Shown here: positions 8,360-17,888 of the stretch, piece by piece | Numbering within the stretch: position 1 is the first letter of the stretch | How the letters are laid out: every line of letters begins with the position of its first letter | NCBI RefSeq assembly: GCF_900129445.1 | Contig: NZ_FQVT01000001.1 | Span: 372,001-436,000 of the forward strand | DNA: 64,000 bases | Direction: 5' to 3' | From: Salegentibacter echinorum | GTDB taxonomy: Bacteria; Bacteroidota; Bacteroidia; Flavobacteriales; Flavobacteriaceae | The notes under the pieces: generated by a model | What the model was told of the DNA's origin: nothing | Seen by the model: the letters and a program-made list of their open reading frames with translations, nothing else | Databases searched by the model: none | Position numbers and translations under genes: made by a program

Positions 8360-9796
8360 TTATCCAAACCATTCTTGTAGCTGCTGTTCTTCTTCTGCAG
8401 GTTCTTCCTCAACCTGTTTTAAATCTAATTTTACAAGATTTTTCTTAGAATTTAAATACCTGTTGACAATCCGTTCAGCGTAGCTTGAATTTTTTTGTGG
8501 CACTAAGTAGTCTTTAAATTGTGCCGTGTTTTCAAAATCATCGGTTTCGGTTATAAAACCGTAACCTGCGTAACGACCTTTGTTTAAATAAATAAATGAT
8601 TTTTCTTCTTTAGTTCTCCCGTTTTCTACCAGTAAACAGGAATTCTCATATTCGTTAATATAATCTATAGCCTTAGAAACACGTTGGTTGTAGGTAGAAT
8701 TATCAATTTCATCCTCGCACACGCCACTACAGCTCTTTATTTTATAATGACTACACTGGGATACACCTCGTTGCAATCCGCAATATTTGGGACATAAATC
8801 GAATTTGATACAGAGCTCTTCCATAAATTTTACGGCTTCTTCACGCGTGTAAAATTTCATCCAACTCACCGGTGATATTTTATTCTTATGAATCACAAAT
8901 TGTTCAATTCCTTTTTGATTATGATAGGAGGTAAGCGTATAAGGCCGGGTTACCTTTTTTTGCGCTTTATTGAATTTTGGGAAAAACTTCAGGATTAATT
9001 CAGATTCGCGTAGTAAAGCCAGTAATTCACTACCAGTAAGCTCATAATCAATACTATAGGTAGCTTGCATTAATTTATACTTGCTGTTTGATTTTGCCTG
9101 AAAATGTGACTTTATTCGGCTTTTAATGTTTTTTGCTTTCCCAATATAAAGTGGAATTCCTTCTTTATCCTTAAAAAAATAGACTCCGGTCGATGTGGGA
9201 AGTTTTTCAAAATCTGAATCTTTAAAATGTGGGGGTAAGTAGGAAGCCGCTGTACGCTGATTTAATAAATTGGTAAGCACTTCATCGTTATTATCTAAAT
9301 CTACACAGCGCTGAAACAAGGTTACCGTAGCTTCGCAATCCCCGCGAGCACGATGCCTGTCTACGTGTGGAATGTTTATAGAAGTACAAATATTTCCCAG
9401 GCTGTAAGAAAAAAGTCCGGGAATAAGCTTTTTGGCCAATCGTACCGTGCAAAGACGCTTTCTATCGAATGTGAGATTTAAATTGTTGAATTCACCCCGA
9501 AGAATATGATAATCGAAATTTACGTTATGGGCTACAAAAATACAGTCTTTAGTAATCCTGTCAATATCCGCAGCAATTTCAGAAAACTGTGGTGCATCTA
9601 CAAGCATTTGGTCATTAATCCCGGTGAGGGTTTCAATGTATAAAGGAATTTCAGTATTGGGATTTACTAAAGAATCATATTCTTCTATTACCTTTTCGTT
9701 TTGAACAACAATGATACAAATTTCGGTGATTTTATTCCCTTTTATACCACCGCCAGTGGTTTCAATATCGGTTATAGCAAATTTTACATCTTCCAT
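8360..9796 (-). CDS. DNA polymerase III epsilon-like exonuclease fused to a GIY-YIG/UvrC-like nuclease
   Basis: Two nuclease parts in one chain of 478 residues. The N-terminus has a DEDD 3'-5' exonuclease domain (ITDIETTGG near the start, VAHNVNFDY about 90 residues on, HRARGDCEAT near 150). From about residue 195 a GIY-YIG domain follows (GVYFFKDKEGIPLYIGKAKN), then a UvrC-like cysteine-containing region. This architecture resembles the Cho/PolC-exo proteins and suggests a DNA repair role. The ATG at 9796 is preferred over one at 9814: the first residue of the exonuclease fold follows directly, and a TAATTTTG promoter box sits across the longer start. Confidence 0.85.
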   Translation of the reverse strand: MEDVKFAITDIETTGGGIKGNKITEICIIVVQNEKVIEEYDSLVNPNTEIPLYIETLTGINDQMLVDAPQFSEIAADIDRITKDCIFVAHNVNFDYHILRGEFNNLNLTFDRKRLCTVRLAKKLIPGLFSYSLGNICTSINIPHVDRHRARGDCEATVTLFQRCVDLDNNDEVLTNLLNQRTAASYLPPHFKDSDFEKLPTSTGVYFFKDKEGIPLYIGKAKNIKSRIKSHFQAKSNSKYKLMQATYSIDYELTGSELLALLRESELILKFFPKFNKAQKKVTRPYTLTSYHNQKGIEQFVIHKNKISPVSWMKFYTREEAVKFMEELCIKFDLCPKYCGLQRGVSQCSHYKIKSCSGVCEDEIDNSTYNQRVSKAIDYINEYENSCLLVENGRTKEEKSFIYLNKGRYAGYGFITETDDFENTAQFKDYLVPQKNSSYAERIVNRYLNSKKNLVKLDLKQVEEEPAEEEQQLQEWFG

Positions 9797-9801
9797 ACCT
9801 A

Positions 9802-9809
9802 CAAAATTA
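9802..9809 (-). promoter_or_regulatory. Putative -7 box of the exonuclease/GIY-YIG gene
   Basis: On the minus strand this reads TAATTTTG, a perfect match to the Bacteroidota -7 consensus TAnnTTTG. It ends only a few bases before the ATG at 9796, so the transcript would have almost no leader. No good -33 TTTG is found at 19 bp, which lowers confidence. Confidence 0.35.
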
Positions 9810-10085
9810 CACATTTAAATCAATAAAGAAGGAATAAATACTAAATAATGGATAAAGTCCAAAGAAGTGATTTGGTTAAAAAGAATTCTATAATAATATC
9901 ACAAGCTTTTAAAACTTGAAGAATACCTACATTTTTTGTTGACCAGACGGTAGCGTTTCAGATTATTAAAAAGCATTATAGATAATTTGAGAATTATTCT
10001 AAAGATACACTTTCATTTTTTAGTGGTACCATTATAATTCATAGTGGATTTTATTTTTGCTAAGGATATATCTTTCTAAATTATT

Positions 10086-10290
10086 ATGAATAATTTTTAC
10101 TATTTTCATAGCTGTGATTGTAATAAATTAAGACTCATTGATAAATTTTCAAAAATGATCAAATCCTTTTCATTATCCCTGTGGAGGTTATATTATTATA
10201 AACAATGACGGAACTTATCTCTCTCAGAGAGGCGAGTATAGTTATTCAAAAAGTTTTATTAAGGAGGTAAAGGATTTCGCGAATAATTAA
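10086..10290 (+). pseudogene. Small frameshifted coding remnant, function unknown
   Basis: Two overlapping frames join into one plausible small protein if one shift is allowed near 10158. Frame one opens with ATG at 10086 (MNNFYYFHSCDCNKL...), and frame two continues with FHYPCGGYIIINNDGTYLSQ and KEVKDFANN up to the TAA at 10288. The second part has coding-like composition. About 68 residues in total; no family is recognised. It could also be chance open frame in AT-rich DNA. Confidence 0.3.
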
Positions 10291-10327
10291 ATAGCAGTGT
10301 TGGTTTAATCTTGAACCGGAAACTGCT

Positions 10328-10428
10328 TTAAATTTCAATCGATAATTGCGATTTTAATGCTCCAACTCTTGCCTCGAAATCAAAACAACCTTCCTTTATA
10401 CCTCGTCCGCTTATTCCGAGGTAGTTTA
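10328..10428 (+). repeat. Dispersed REP-like palindromic repeat, copy 2
   Basis: Related to the copy at 3511-3614 over about 100 bp. Shared parts are TCGATAATnGCGATTTTAATGC, the CCTCGAAAT segment, CTTTATACCTCG and the terminal palindrome CCTCG...CGAGG followed by TAGTTTA. It lies between the small pseudogene and the efflux gene. The rest of 9815-10547 holds nothing else that can be supported. Confidence 0.6.
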
Positions 10429-10547
10429 CTTGCTGCATCAGCATAAATTTCGAAAAAGAAGGTGTACTTAGGTCTCAAAGTATATAGGATATATGAAATG
10501 CAAAAGCACTATTAGATACTTCTTACTTTCATGTACCTTCGCAAATT

Positions 10548-12032
10548 ATGAATAATTCGGCTCCTCCTTTAAAACGAAATTGGATCCTGGCAGCCCTTAT
10601 GCTCACTATGTTCTTGGCTGCGATGGATATTGCCATAGTTTCTACCGTGATTCCACAAATAGTTGGTGATCTTGGCGGATTTAAAAAGTTTTCCTGGGTA
10701 TTTTCAATTTACCTCTTAACCCAAACCGCCAGTATTCCGCTTTACGGAAAAATGACCGATTTATACGGGAGGAAAAAGATTTTACTCTTTGGAATGGTCG
10801 TGTTTCTTATTGGTTCAGCGGCCTGTGCTGCATCCTGGAATATAGAATCTTTAATAACTTTTCGCGGCTTGCAGGGACTTGGCGCAGGTTCTGTTATGGC
10901 AACAGTAAATACCATTGCCGGCGATATTTATTCTATAAAGGAACGTTCTAAGATTCAGGGGTGGTTGTCCAGTATTTGGGGGATTTCAGCTATTGCCGGG
11001 CCGGCGCTGGGAGGCGCGATGGTAGAATTTGTAAACTGGCGGTGGATTTTCCTTATAAATATTCCCATTGGTATTGTTGCCGGAGCATTGCTTATTATTT
11101 TCCTTAAAGAAAACCTCAATAAAAAGAAACCAAAGATAGATTACCTGGGAGCTTTATTAATTTTTAGTACGCTCACTTTGTTTATCACTTTTTTACTGAA
11201 TGGCGGCCAGGAATGGGAATGGCTTTCTGGCTGGAGCCTGGGATTATTATTTGTAGTCATAATTCTAACTATATTGACCATAAAAGTGGAGCGAAAGGCA
11301 GCTTCTCCCATAATGCCACTTTGGTTGTGGACTAACAAAACTTTTTTGGGTTCAAACCTGGCGCTTATGGGAATGGGCGTCATTATTATGGGACCGGAAA
11401 CATACCTGCCAACTTTTGCACAAGCTTCCCTGGGCGTAGGTGTGACAGTTTCGGGATTAATTTTGGCCAGTATGAGTATCGGTTGGCCCACTGCTTCGGC
11501 ACTTTCGGGCAGGTTGTATTTGCACATTGGCTTTAGAAATACCGCTATTATAGGGGTGTTTTGCGTACTGACGGCCGCTGTAAGTTTTTTGTTTATTTCT
11601 TATCCGCAGCCCATTTATTTGCTTGTAATTAATCAAGTTATTTTAGGCGCCGGCTTTGGTTTGATCTCCACGCCGGTTTTGGTAGGAGTGCAGTCGGTGG
11701 TGAACTGGGAACAGCGTGGTGTGGTAACCAGCGCCAGTATGTTTGGCCGAAACCTGGGACAAACCATAGGTGCAGCAATTGTAGGGGCTATTTTTAATAC
11801 CTCTTTTTCATATCAGATAGAAAATGCCCAGTATCAATTACCTGAAAATAATGGTAATATTTTAGAAATGCTACAATCTCCGGGCCTTTCCCAAAAAGCT
11901 GAATCCTTTCTGAAAAGCGCTATCAACAACGCCTATCACCATATTTATTATGGCATGGCGATATTGGCGGTTATCACTTTTCTAATCATTCTTTTAATTC
12001 CGAAGCGATTAGAGGTGAAAACTTCAGAATAA
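10548..12032 (+). CDS. DHA2-family (EmrB/QacA-like) MFS efflux transporter
   Basis: A 494-residue transporter with about 14 membrane helices, the number of the DHA2 drug:H+ antiporters. Motif D1 is seen near the N-terminus (MDIAIVSTVIPQI), motif A as GKMTDLYGRKK at about 67-77, and a motif C-like GPALGGAMVEF followed by NWRWIFLINIP at about 155-177. It should export hydrophobic drugs or other toxic compounds across the inner membrane. No EmrA-type adaptor or TolC-like protein lies beside it, and it is a single-gene unit. Substrate unknown. The ATG is preceded by a TACCTTCG box at 10534 that is close to the -7 consensus. Confidence 0.9.
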   Translation: MNNSAPPLKRNWILAALMLTMFLAAMDIAIVSTVIPQIVGDLGGFKKFSWVFSIYLLTQTASIPLYGKMTDLYGRKKILLFGMVVFLIGSAACAASWNIESLITFRGLQGLGAGSVMATVNTIAGDIYSIKERSKIQGWLSSIWGISAIAGPALGGAMVEFVNWRWIFLINIPIGIVAGALLIIFLKENLNKKKPKIDYLGALLIFSTLTLFITFLLNGGQEWEWLSGWSLGLLFVVIILTILTIKVERKAASPIMPLWLWTNKTFLGSNLALMGMGVIIMGPETYLPTFAQASLGVGVTVSGLILASMSIGWPTASALSGRLYLHIGFRNTAIIGVFCVLTAAVSFLFISYPQPIYLLVINQVILGAGFGLISTPVLVGVQSVVNWEQRGVVTSASMFGRNLGQTIGAAIVGAIFNTSFSYQIENAQYQLPENNGNILEMLQSPGLSQKAESFLKSAINNAYHHIYYGMAILAVITFLIILLIPKRLEVKTSE

Positions 12033-12439
12033 GAAACTAACTGAATTAATTTCTTCCCATTATTTTAAAGACCTCAGGATCTGTTTAAGACTTTCAGAAT
12101 ATTTCAGCATAAACAATTATAAAATTGAACTTATAGCATTAGCGCAGCGATCCTGGATCTTTCCCGGGTCCCAGTGATTTAATGCTACTTTTCTGAAGAA
12201 AAAAAATCTTTTAAAAATTAATTACTGATTCTTGTCAGTTTTAAATTCATTAGTTTAAAGTTTTGGACTTATACTTTGAATTAATTTTATTTTTGTGTTA
12301 GAAATTAATTAACATCATTGAAGAGAAGTGTTTTTTAGCGCGGGAAACTCATTTTTGATCAATCCCAAACACCCGGGATAGTTGAGCTTAATCGCTAGAA
12401 GCATATAATAAATTTTATGAATAATCTGGATTTAAAAAT
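12033..12439. other. Intergenic region before pta, 407 bp
   Basis: No gene is seen. The DNA is AT-rich except for a GC-richer patch near 12145-12180 with GATCCTGGATC and CCCGGG half-palindromes, which may be a remnant repeat (only one copy is present here). The 3' half carries the likely pta promoter. Confidence 0.5.
12262..12295 (+). promoter_or_regulatory. Putative promoter of pta-ackA
   Basis: TATTTTTG at 12288-12295 matches the Bacteroidota -7 consensus TAnnTTTG. A TTTG at 12262-12265 could be the -33 box, but the 22-bp spacer is longer than the usual 19-20. The leader to the pta ATG would be about 135 bases. Confidence 0.35.
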
Positions 12440-14533
12440 ATGAACAAAGGAATTTATATAGCCACGTTAGAGTCCCATAGTGGAAAATCTATGATCTCCC
12501 TGGGCTTGATGCGTACCTTGCTGGGTAAGATGGAAAAAGTAGGTTACTTTAGACCTATAATTGGCAACGTTCCAAAAGGGAAGAAAGATAATCATATAGA
12601 CACGGTTTTAAGTTATTTTGATTTAAACATTCCTTATGAAGATACCTATGTTTTTACCAGAAGTGAAGTTATAAAAAAAGAAAACGAAGGTAAATCTGGG
12701 GAAATTATAGACGCTATAATAAGCCGTTATAAAAAACTGGAACAACAGTTTGACTTTATTTTGGTAGAAGGTAGTGACTTCTCTGGTGAAGGTAGTGTGT
12801 TTGAGTTTGATGTGAATGTTTTAATTGCCAAAAACCTGGGAATTCCGGTTATTATCATTGCCAGTGGGGATAATAAAAGCTGGGAGGAATTATTGGGGAA
12901 TCAACAAATGGCTTTTAGAGCTTTTACCGAGAAAGAAGTTCCGGTGATGGCTATGGTGGGTAATAAAATTCAGGAAGATAACCTGGAACTTGCTACAAAA
13001 AATATGCAGGAATTTTTACCAAAAGATGTCGCTGTTTTCGCAATTCCATTAGTAGAAACTTTAAAGAGTCCTACCCTAAAAGAGATTGTAAAAGCGCTAG
13101 ATGGAAAAGTTTTGTTTGGAGAAAAATTTCTCGATAATCAAACCGGTAGTTTTGGAGTTGGGGCGATGCAGCTGCGCAACTATCTTACTACCTTAAAAAA
13201 CGAAAGCCTGGTAATTACTCCCGGAGATCGAGCCGATATTATATTGGGTGCTTTACAGGCAAATATCTCCAGTAATTATCCAAGAATTTCAGGGATTATA
13301 TTAACCGGCGGTTTAACTCCTGAGGAATCTATCCTGAAACTCATTGAAGGACTATCTGATGTAGTTCCTGTCATCTCTGTAGAAGAAGGTACTTTTGCGG
13401 TTACTAATAAAGTGGGAGATATTAAGTCTAATATTTATGCCGATAGCATTCAGAAAATACAAACTACCATTAGCGTTTTTGAGCGTTATGTGAATTTTGA
13501 TCCTTTGGTAGAAAACTTGATGAACTATACACCGCAAGGTATTACTCCCAGAATGTTTCAGTATAGTATGGTGCAACAGGCGCAGCAAAGTAAAAAACAC
13601 ATTGTTTTGCCAGAAGGGACAGATGAACGCGTTCTTACAGCCGCAAAGCGCCTGGTAGATATGGATATTGTAGAACTCACCTTATTAGGAAATCCTGAAA
13701 ATATTAAAAAGATTTCGGCCAATCTTGCCTTGAACCTGGATTTTGAAAAAATTAATATTATAGATCCCATTAATTCCCCAAACTTATATGATTATGCCGA
13801 AACCTTCTATGAGCTTAGAAAACACAAGGGGGTAAATATGGATATGGCCAAAGACAGGATGTGCGATGTTTCCTATTTTGGTAGCATGATGATTTATAAA
13901 GGTCAAGCCGATGGAATGGTATCTGGCGCGGCTCATACTACCCAACATACTATTTTACCGGCTTTACAGTTTATAAAAACAAAACCAGGAGTATCGGTAG
14001 TATCTTCAGTATTTTTTATGTGTCTTGAAGATCGTGTTTCTGTATTTGGTGATTGTGCTATTAATCCAAACCCTTCTGCAGAAGACCTGGCAGAGATAAC
14101 CATTTCCTCAGCTGAAAGTGCTTCGGCCTTTGGTATAGAACCAAAAATTGCAATGCTTTCGTACTCATCGGGAGCCTCGGGAAAAGGAGAAGAGGTAGAT
14201 AAGGTGCGCAAAGCAACCCAGCTGGTAAAAGAGCAGCGTCCTGATTTTAAAATAGAGGGGCCAATACAATATGATGCAGCCGTAGATATAAGCGTTGGAA
14301 AGAGCAAATTGCCAGGTTCTGAAGTTGCCGGGCAGGCCAATGTTTTAATTTTTCCAGATTTAAATACAGGAAATAATACCTATAAAGCTGTACAACGGGA
14401 AACGGGAGCACTAGCCATTGGACCAATGCTTCAAGGCTTAAATAAACCGGTAAATGACTTGAGTAGAGGTTGTACCGTAGCCGATATTTATAATACTGTA
14501 ATTTTAACTGCCATCCAGGCGCAAGGAATTTAA
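12440..14533 (+). CDS. pta: Phosphate acetyltransferase
   Basis: Makes acetyl phosphate from acetyl-CoA and phosphate, the first step of acetate overflow, or the reverse in acetate use. The 697 residues match the long Pta type: an N-terminal CobQ/dethiobiotin-synthetase-like domain with LESHSGKSMISLGLM near residues 10-24, a central DRTGG-like domain, and a C-terminal PTA_PTB catalytic domain from about residue 375 (HIVLPEGTDERVLTAA; YSSGASGKGEEVDKVR). Cytoplasmic. The ackA gene follows after 6 bases, so the pair forms an operon. Confidence 0.96.
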   Translation: MNKGIYIATLESHSGKSMISLGLMRTLLGKMEKVGYFRPIIGNVPKGKKDNHIDTVLSYFDLNIPYEDTYVFTRSEVIKKENEGKSGEIIDAIISRYKKLEQQFDFILVEGSDFSGEGSVFEFDVNVLIAKNLGIPVIIIASGDNKSWEELLGNQQMAFRAFTEKEVPVMAMVGNKIQEDNLELATKNMQEFLPKDVAVFAIPLVETLKSPTLKEIVKALDGKVLFGEKFLDNQTGSFGVGAMQLRNYLTTLKNESLVITPGDRADIILGALQANISSNYPRISGIILTGGLTPEESILKLIEGLSDVVPVISVEEGTFAVTNKVGDIKSNIYADSIQKIQTTISVFERYVNFDPLVENLMNYTPQGITPRMFQYSMVQQAQQSKKHIVLPEGTDERVLTAAKRLVDMDIVELTLLGNPENIKKISANLALNLDFEKINIIDPINSPNLYDYAETFYELRKHKGVNMDMAKDRMCDVSYFGSMMIYKGQADGMVSGAAHTTQHTILPALQFIKTKPGVSVVSSVFFMCLEDRVSVFGDCAINPNPSAEDLAEITISSAESASAFGIEPKIAMLSYSSGASGKGEEVDKVRKATQLVKEQRPDFKIEGPIQYDAAVDISVGKSKLPGSEVAGQANVLIFPDLNTGNNTYKAVQRETGALAIGPMLQGLNKPVNDLSRGCTVADIYNTVILTAIQAQGI

Positions 14534-14539
14534 TTTGAC

Positions 14540-15727
14540 ATGAAAAATATCTTAATTATAAATTCAGGAAGTTCTTCTTTAAAATTTCAACTAATTCAAA
14601 TGCCCAGTGAAACAACCCTGGCTTCGGGTTTGGTGGAACGTATAGGATTAGATCACGCTCAATTGCATTATCGAACAGAAGATGTAAATATTTCTGAAGA
14701 TATTGGGGCAGAGAACCACACCCTGGCACTAAAAGCGATTACCAATTTGCTAATGGATGCTGATAAAGGGGTGATAAAAGATGTTTCAGATATTCCTGCG
14801 ATAGGGCATAGAGTGGTTCATGGAGGAGATGTTTTTACCGATACCGTAGAAATTGATGAAAGTGTAAAGTCTAAAATTAAAGATTTTTTCGACCTGGCAC
14901 CCTTGCATAATCCGCCTAACCTGGAGGGAATTGAAGTGGCCGAAAAACTTTTTCCGCAAGCAAAACAAATTGCCGTTTTTGATACCGCCTTTCATAGTAG
15001 CATTCCAAAAAAAGCGGCACAATATGCCATTCCTACCAAATTTTACGAAGAACACCATATTCAGGTTTATGGGTTTCACGGGACAAGTCATAATTATGTA
15101 ACTAATCTCGCTACAAAACACTTAAAGAAAGATGAATCAAAATTAATTAGTATTCACTTGGGGAACGGGTGTAGCATGACCGCAGTAAAAGATGGGAAAA
15201 GTATAGACCATTCTATGGGGTTTACCCCTTTAGATGGTTTGATAATGGGAACCCGAAGCGGAAGTATCGATCCTTCGGTGATTTTTCACATGGTCGATAA
15301 GTTGGGATATAGCTTTGAAGAGGTAAGTAAGCTTTTACAAAAAGAAAGCGGGATGCTGGGCCTCACCGGTTATAGCGATCTAAGAGAGATTGAGAAAGAA
15401 GCCGAAAATGGAAACCGCCAGTGCCAGCTCGCGCTTGAAATGAACGCCTACCGGATTAAAAAATATATCGGCTCTTATATCGCAGCTATGAACGGAGTGG
15501 ATGCTATTATTTTCACCGCAGGAATTGGCGAAAACAGTGATGTTATAAGACGCTTAGCTTGTAAAGAAATGGATTTCTTCGGAATAGTGCTGGACGAGGA
15601 GAAGAATAAAGTTCGTGCTAAAGAGGTTCGTTTTATCAATAAGGAAGAAGCCAAAGTGAAAGTTATGGTGATACCTACCAATGAAGAACTTGAAATCGCG
15701 CAGCAAACTTACAATTTGGTTTTTTAA
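14540..15727 (+). CDS. ackA: Acetate kinase
   Basis: Transfers the phosphate of acetyl phosphate to ADP, giving acetate and ATP. At 395 residues it has the normal length. The ASKHA-fold motifs are seen: NSGSSSLKFQL at the N-terminus, IGHRVVHGG near residues 90-98, FHGTSH at about 177-182 and the GTRSGSIDP loop near 236-244. It is cotranscribed with pta (6-bp gap). Downstream of its stop lies a run of GGCAGTC-type repeats rather than a clear hairpin terminator. Confidence 0.97.
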   Translation: MKNILIINSGSSSLKFQLIQMPSETTLASGLVERIGLDHAQLHYRTEDVNISEDIGAENHTLALKAITNLLMDADKGVIKDVSDIPAIGHRVVHGGDVFTDTVEIDESVKSKIKDFFDLAPLHNPPNLEGIEVAEKLFPQAKQIAVFDTAFHSSIPKKAAQYAIPTKFYEEHHIQVYGFHGTSHNYVTNLATKHLKKDESKLISIHLGNGCSMTAVKDGKSIDHSMGFTPLDGLIMGTRSGSIDPSVIFHMVDKLGYSFEEVSKLLQKESGMLGLTGYSDLREIEKEAENGNRQCQLALEMNAYRIKKYIGSYIAAMNGVDAIIFTAGIGENSDVIRRLACKEMDFFGIVLDEEKNKVRAKEVRFINKEEAKVKVMVIPTNEELEIAQQTYNLVF

Positions 15728-15775
15728 AATTAACTCATTAAAATAAGAACAGGCAGCCGCAGGATGTAGTTATTT

Positions 15776-15840
15776 TTACTGCCCACGGCGACTGCCTATT
15801 ACAACTGCCCACTGAGACTTTTTTACTGTGACTGCCAACT
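15776..15840. repeat. GGCAGTC-type short repeats between ackA and the gamma-lyase gene
   Basis: Read on the minus strand, three degenerate units appear: TTGGCAGTCACAGT, AGTGGGCAGT and AGGCAGTCGCCGTGGGCAGT. Very similar units (GGCAGTCGCGGTATTCAGT and relatives) occur three times between tpx-dgkA and ftsK at 44945-45229. This is a dispersed low-complexity family in non-coding DNA. Confidence 0.5.
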
Positions 15841-15842
15841 TA

Positions 15843-17042
15843 TTACAAAACTCCTACTATCTGCATACACTTTTTCATGCGCTTATAAGTGCGTTCTATA
15901 TCGTTATCTAAGCCAATACTAAACCTAATTAAGCCGTTGCTCAATCCCATGGCTTCCTGTTCTTCAACAGGGATTTCAGAAGAAGTAGAACTGCCGGGAG
16001 CACTAAAGAGGGTCTTGTAAAAGCCTAAGCTCACCGCCAGGTAACCCAGGTTTTCCTGTTGCATAAGTTCCATAAGTTCATTGGCTTTATCCAAACTGCC
16101 AACATCTATCGTTAGGAGTCCACCAAAACCATAGTCTTCATTCATTAAGGCTCTAAAACTTTCGTGCCCAGGGTGATTTTTTAAACCCGGATAAACGGTT
16201 TTTAAATTGTCCTTCTGAAAACGTTGGGCCAAATACATGGCATTTTGGCTGTGTTGCTTCATTCTAATATGCAGCGTGCGTAGATTTTTTAATATAGAAG
16301 CCGCCCTAAAACTATCTAAGGTTGGTCCAAGAAGCATATTGGCGCCATCGTTTACACTCCGCAGGGAATTGACAAATTCTTTACTACCGCAGGTTACTCC
16401 GCCAACCGTGTCACTACTACCATTTATAAACTTGGTTAAACTGTGAATAACAACATCGGCGCCCAGTTTCGCCGGACTTATAGAAAGTGGTGAAAAGGTG
16501 TTATCTACCACAAAAGTAAGCTGGTGTTTTTTAGCAATTTCAGCCAGGACTTTAAGATTTGCTACTTCCAGCAGGGGATTGCTTACGGTCTCACAATAAA
16601 GTACTTTGGTGTTTTTGGTAATGGCTGCTTCAACCATTTCTGGTCTGGTAATATCTACAAAAGAAGTGTTGATGTTAAACTTCGGAATAAAATTCTTTAA
16701 AAACGTATAAGTACCGCCATAAACGGTGCGACTGGAAACAATATGATCTCCCGTCTGGCATAGCTGAAGTAGGGTAGAAGTGATAGCGCCCATCCCACTG
16801 GCTGCCACAGTTGCGGTTTCGGTACCTTCCATCGCAGCCAATGCCTCGCCCAAATAGAGATTGGAGGGAGAAGAATGCCTGGAATAAAGGTAACAGCCTT
16901 CTGCATTGCCTTCAAAAGTATCGAACATTGTTTTTGCTGAAAGAAACGTGTAAGTCGAGGAATCTGAAATAGATGGATTTATCCCTCCAAATTCTCCGAA
17001 ATACTGTAAATCCTGAATATTATTTGCCGGCTTATATTTCAT
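15843..17042 (-). CDS. PLP-dependent gamma-lyase (methionine gamma-lyase / cystathionine gamma-lyase family)
   Basis: Cys/Met-metabolism PLP enzyme, about 399 residues from the preferred ATG at 17042 (MKYKPANN); a longer frame to 17090 adds a poor N-terminus. The cofactor lysine is K204 in IHSLTKFINGSSD, with D180 in VVDNTF binding the pyridine nitrogen, and YSRHSSPSN near 53-61 matches the tyrosine/arginine phosphate-binding segment. The family cleaves or exchanges sulfur amino acids; methionine gamma-lyase is the usual flavobacterial annotation, but the exact substrate is not decided by the sequence. It is divergent from an Lrp-type regulator, with a strong palindrome between, so it is probably controlled by that protein. 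Confidence 0.85.
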   Translation of the reverse strand: MKYKPANNIQDLQYFGEFGGINPSISDSSTYTFLSAKTMFDTFEGNAEGCYLYSRHSSPSNLYLGEALAAMEGTETATVAASGMGAITSTLLQLCQTGDHIVSSRTVYGGTYTFLKNFIPKFNINTSFVDITRPEMVEAAITKNTKVLYCETVSNPLLEVANLKVLAEIAKKHQLTFVVDNTFSPLSISPAKLGADVVIHSLTKFINGSSDTVGGVTCGSKEFVNSLRSVNDGANMLLGPTLDSFRAASILKNLRTLHIRMKQHSQNAMYLAQRFQKDNLKTVYPGLKNHPGHESFRALMNEDYGFGGLLTIDVGSLDKANELMELMQQENLGYLAVSLGFYKTLFSAPGSSTSSEIPVEEQEAMGLSNGLIRFSIGLDNDIERTYKRMKKCMQIVGVL

Positions 17043-17115
17043 TGCTATTGATTTTAGGTGTCTTTCAAAATAATAGCATATTCGAATCAAAAATCAATAG
17101 TGTGGGGTGTTTATA

Positions 17116-17157
17116 GAATATAAAACTAAAATTAATTTATATTTCAGTTTTATATTC
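17116..17157. promoter_or_regulatory. Palindromic operator candidate between gamma-lyase and Lrp genes
   Basis: GAATATAAAACT at 17116-17127 and AGTTTTATATTC at 17146-17157 are perfect 12-bp inverted arms separated by 18 bp. It lies 74 bp from the gamma-lyase start and 46 bp from the Lrp start. Lrp/AsnC proteins bind imperfect AT-rich palindromes near their own gene, so this is a natural binding site; binding itself is inferred. Confidence 0.6.
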
Positions 17158-17202
17158 TTTTAATTCTATAAATTAGATAGTTCTTAGAAAAATATTCTGA
17201 AA

Positions 17203-17661
17203 ATGAAATTAGACCAGAAAGATCTCGACATTTTAAAATTCTTACAGCAGGATAGTAAAATGACCAATAAGGAAATATCGAATAACTTAAAACTTTCGGT
17301 AACTGCGGTCTTTGAGCGGGTAAAGCGGCTGGAACGCAAAGGGATAATTTCAAAATATGTAGCTATTGTCGCGCCAGAGGAGGTGGGAAAAGATTTTATG
17401 GTTTTCTGCCAAATAAAGCTTATTCAGCATACAAAAGCCTATCTCACCAGGTTTGAAAAAGAAGCAGCAAAATTAGATGAGGTGCTGGAGTGTTACCACG
17501 TAAGCGGGGAATATGATTATATTCTAAAAATACTGGTTAAGGATATGCCGGCATATCGCGAATTTATGGTGACAAAGCTCACCAGTCTGGACCATATAGG
17601 GAGCACCCAAAGTACCTTTGTAATTAATCCTGTAAAGAATACTACGGCATTGCCACTTTAA
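17203..17661 (+). CDS. Lrp/AsnC-family transcriptional regulator
   Basis: A 152-residue regulator with the usual plan: an N-terminal winged HTH (LDQKDLDILKFLQQDSKMTN, then ISNNLKLSVTAVFERVKRLE, residues 2-45) and a C-terminal RAM/ligand-sensing domain (about 65-145) that mediates multimers and amino acid sensing. It is transcribed away from the PLP gamma-lyase gene, and the spacer carries a perfect 12-bp-arm palindrome. The likely role is to sense an amino acid (methionine or a relative) and control the lyase and itself; the ligand is inference. Confidence 0.92.
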   Translation: MKLDQKDLDILKFLQQDSKMTNKEISNNLKLSVTAVFERVKRLERKGIISKYVAIVAPEEVGKDFMVFCQIKLIQHTKAYLTRFEKEAAKLDEVLECYHVSGEYDYILKILVKDMPAYREFMVTKLTSLDHIGSTQSTFVINPVKNTTALPL

Positions 17662-17888
17662 AAGGTCAGTAACCATTAATGTCAGATAAAAACCTAACTA
17701 ACTAGTGTGTTCTCTTTTATAGCAAAGCCTAAAAGTGATCTCATAATTGCCCTCCTTACTGTTTGAAATCTTCACGAAAAAGAGCTAACTGAAGAATATA
17801 CTTATGAAAAGTAGAATTTCAGTTAGTTAGAATTGAGTCTTTTCTCTTTAACGAAACGTTTCTTTATCGGATAATAGTGGTTATTATC

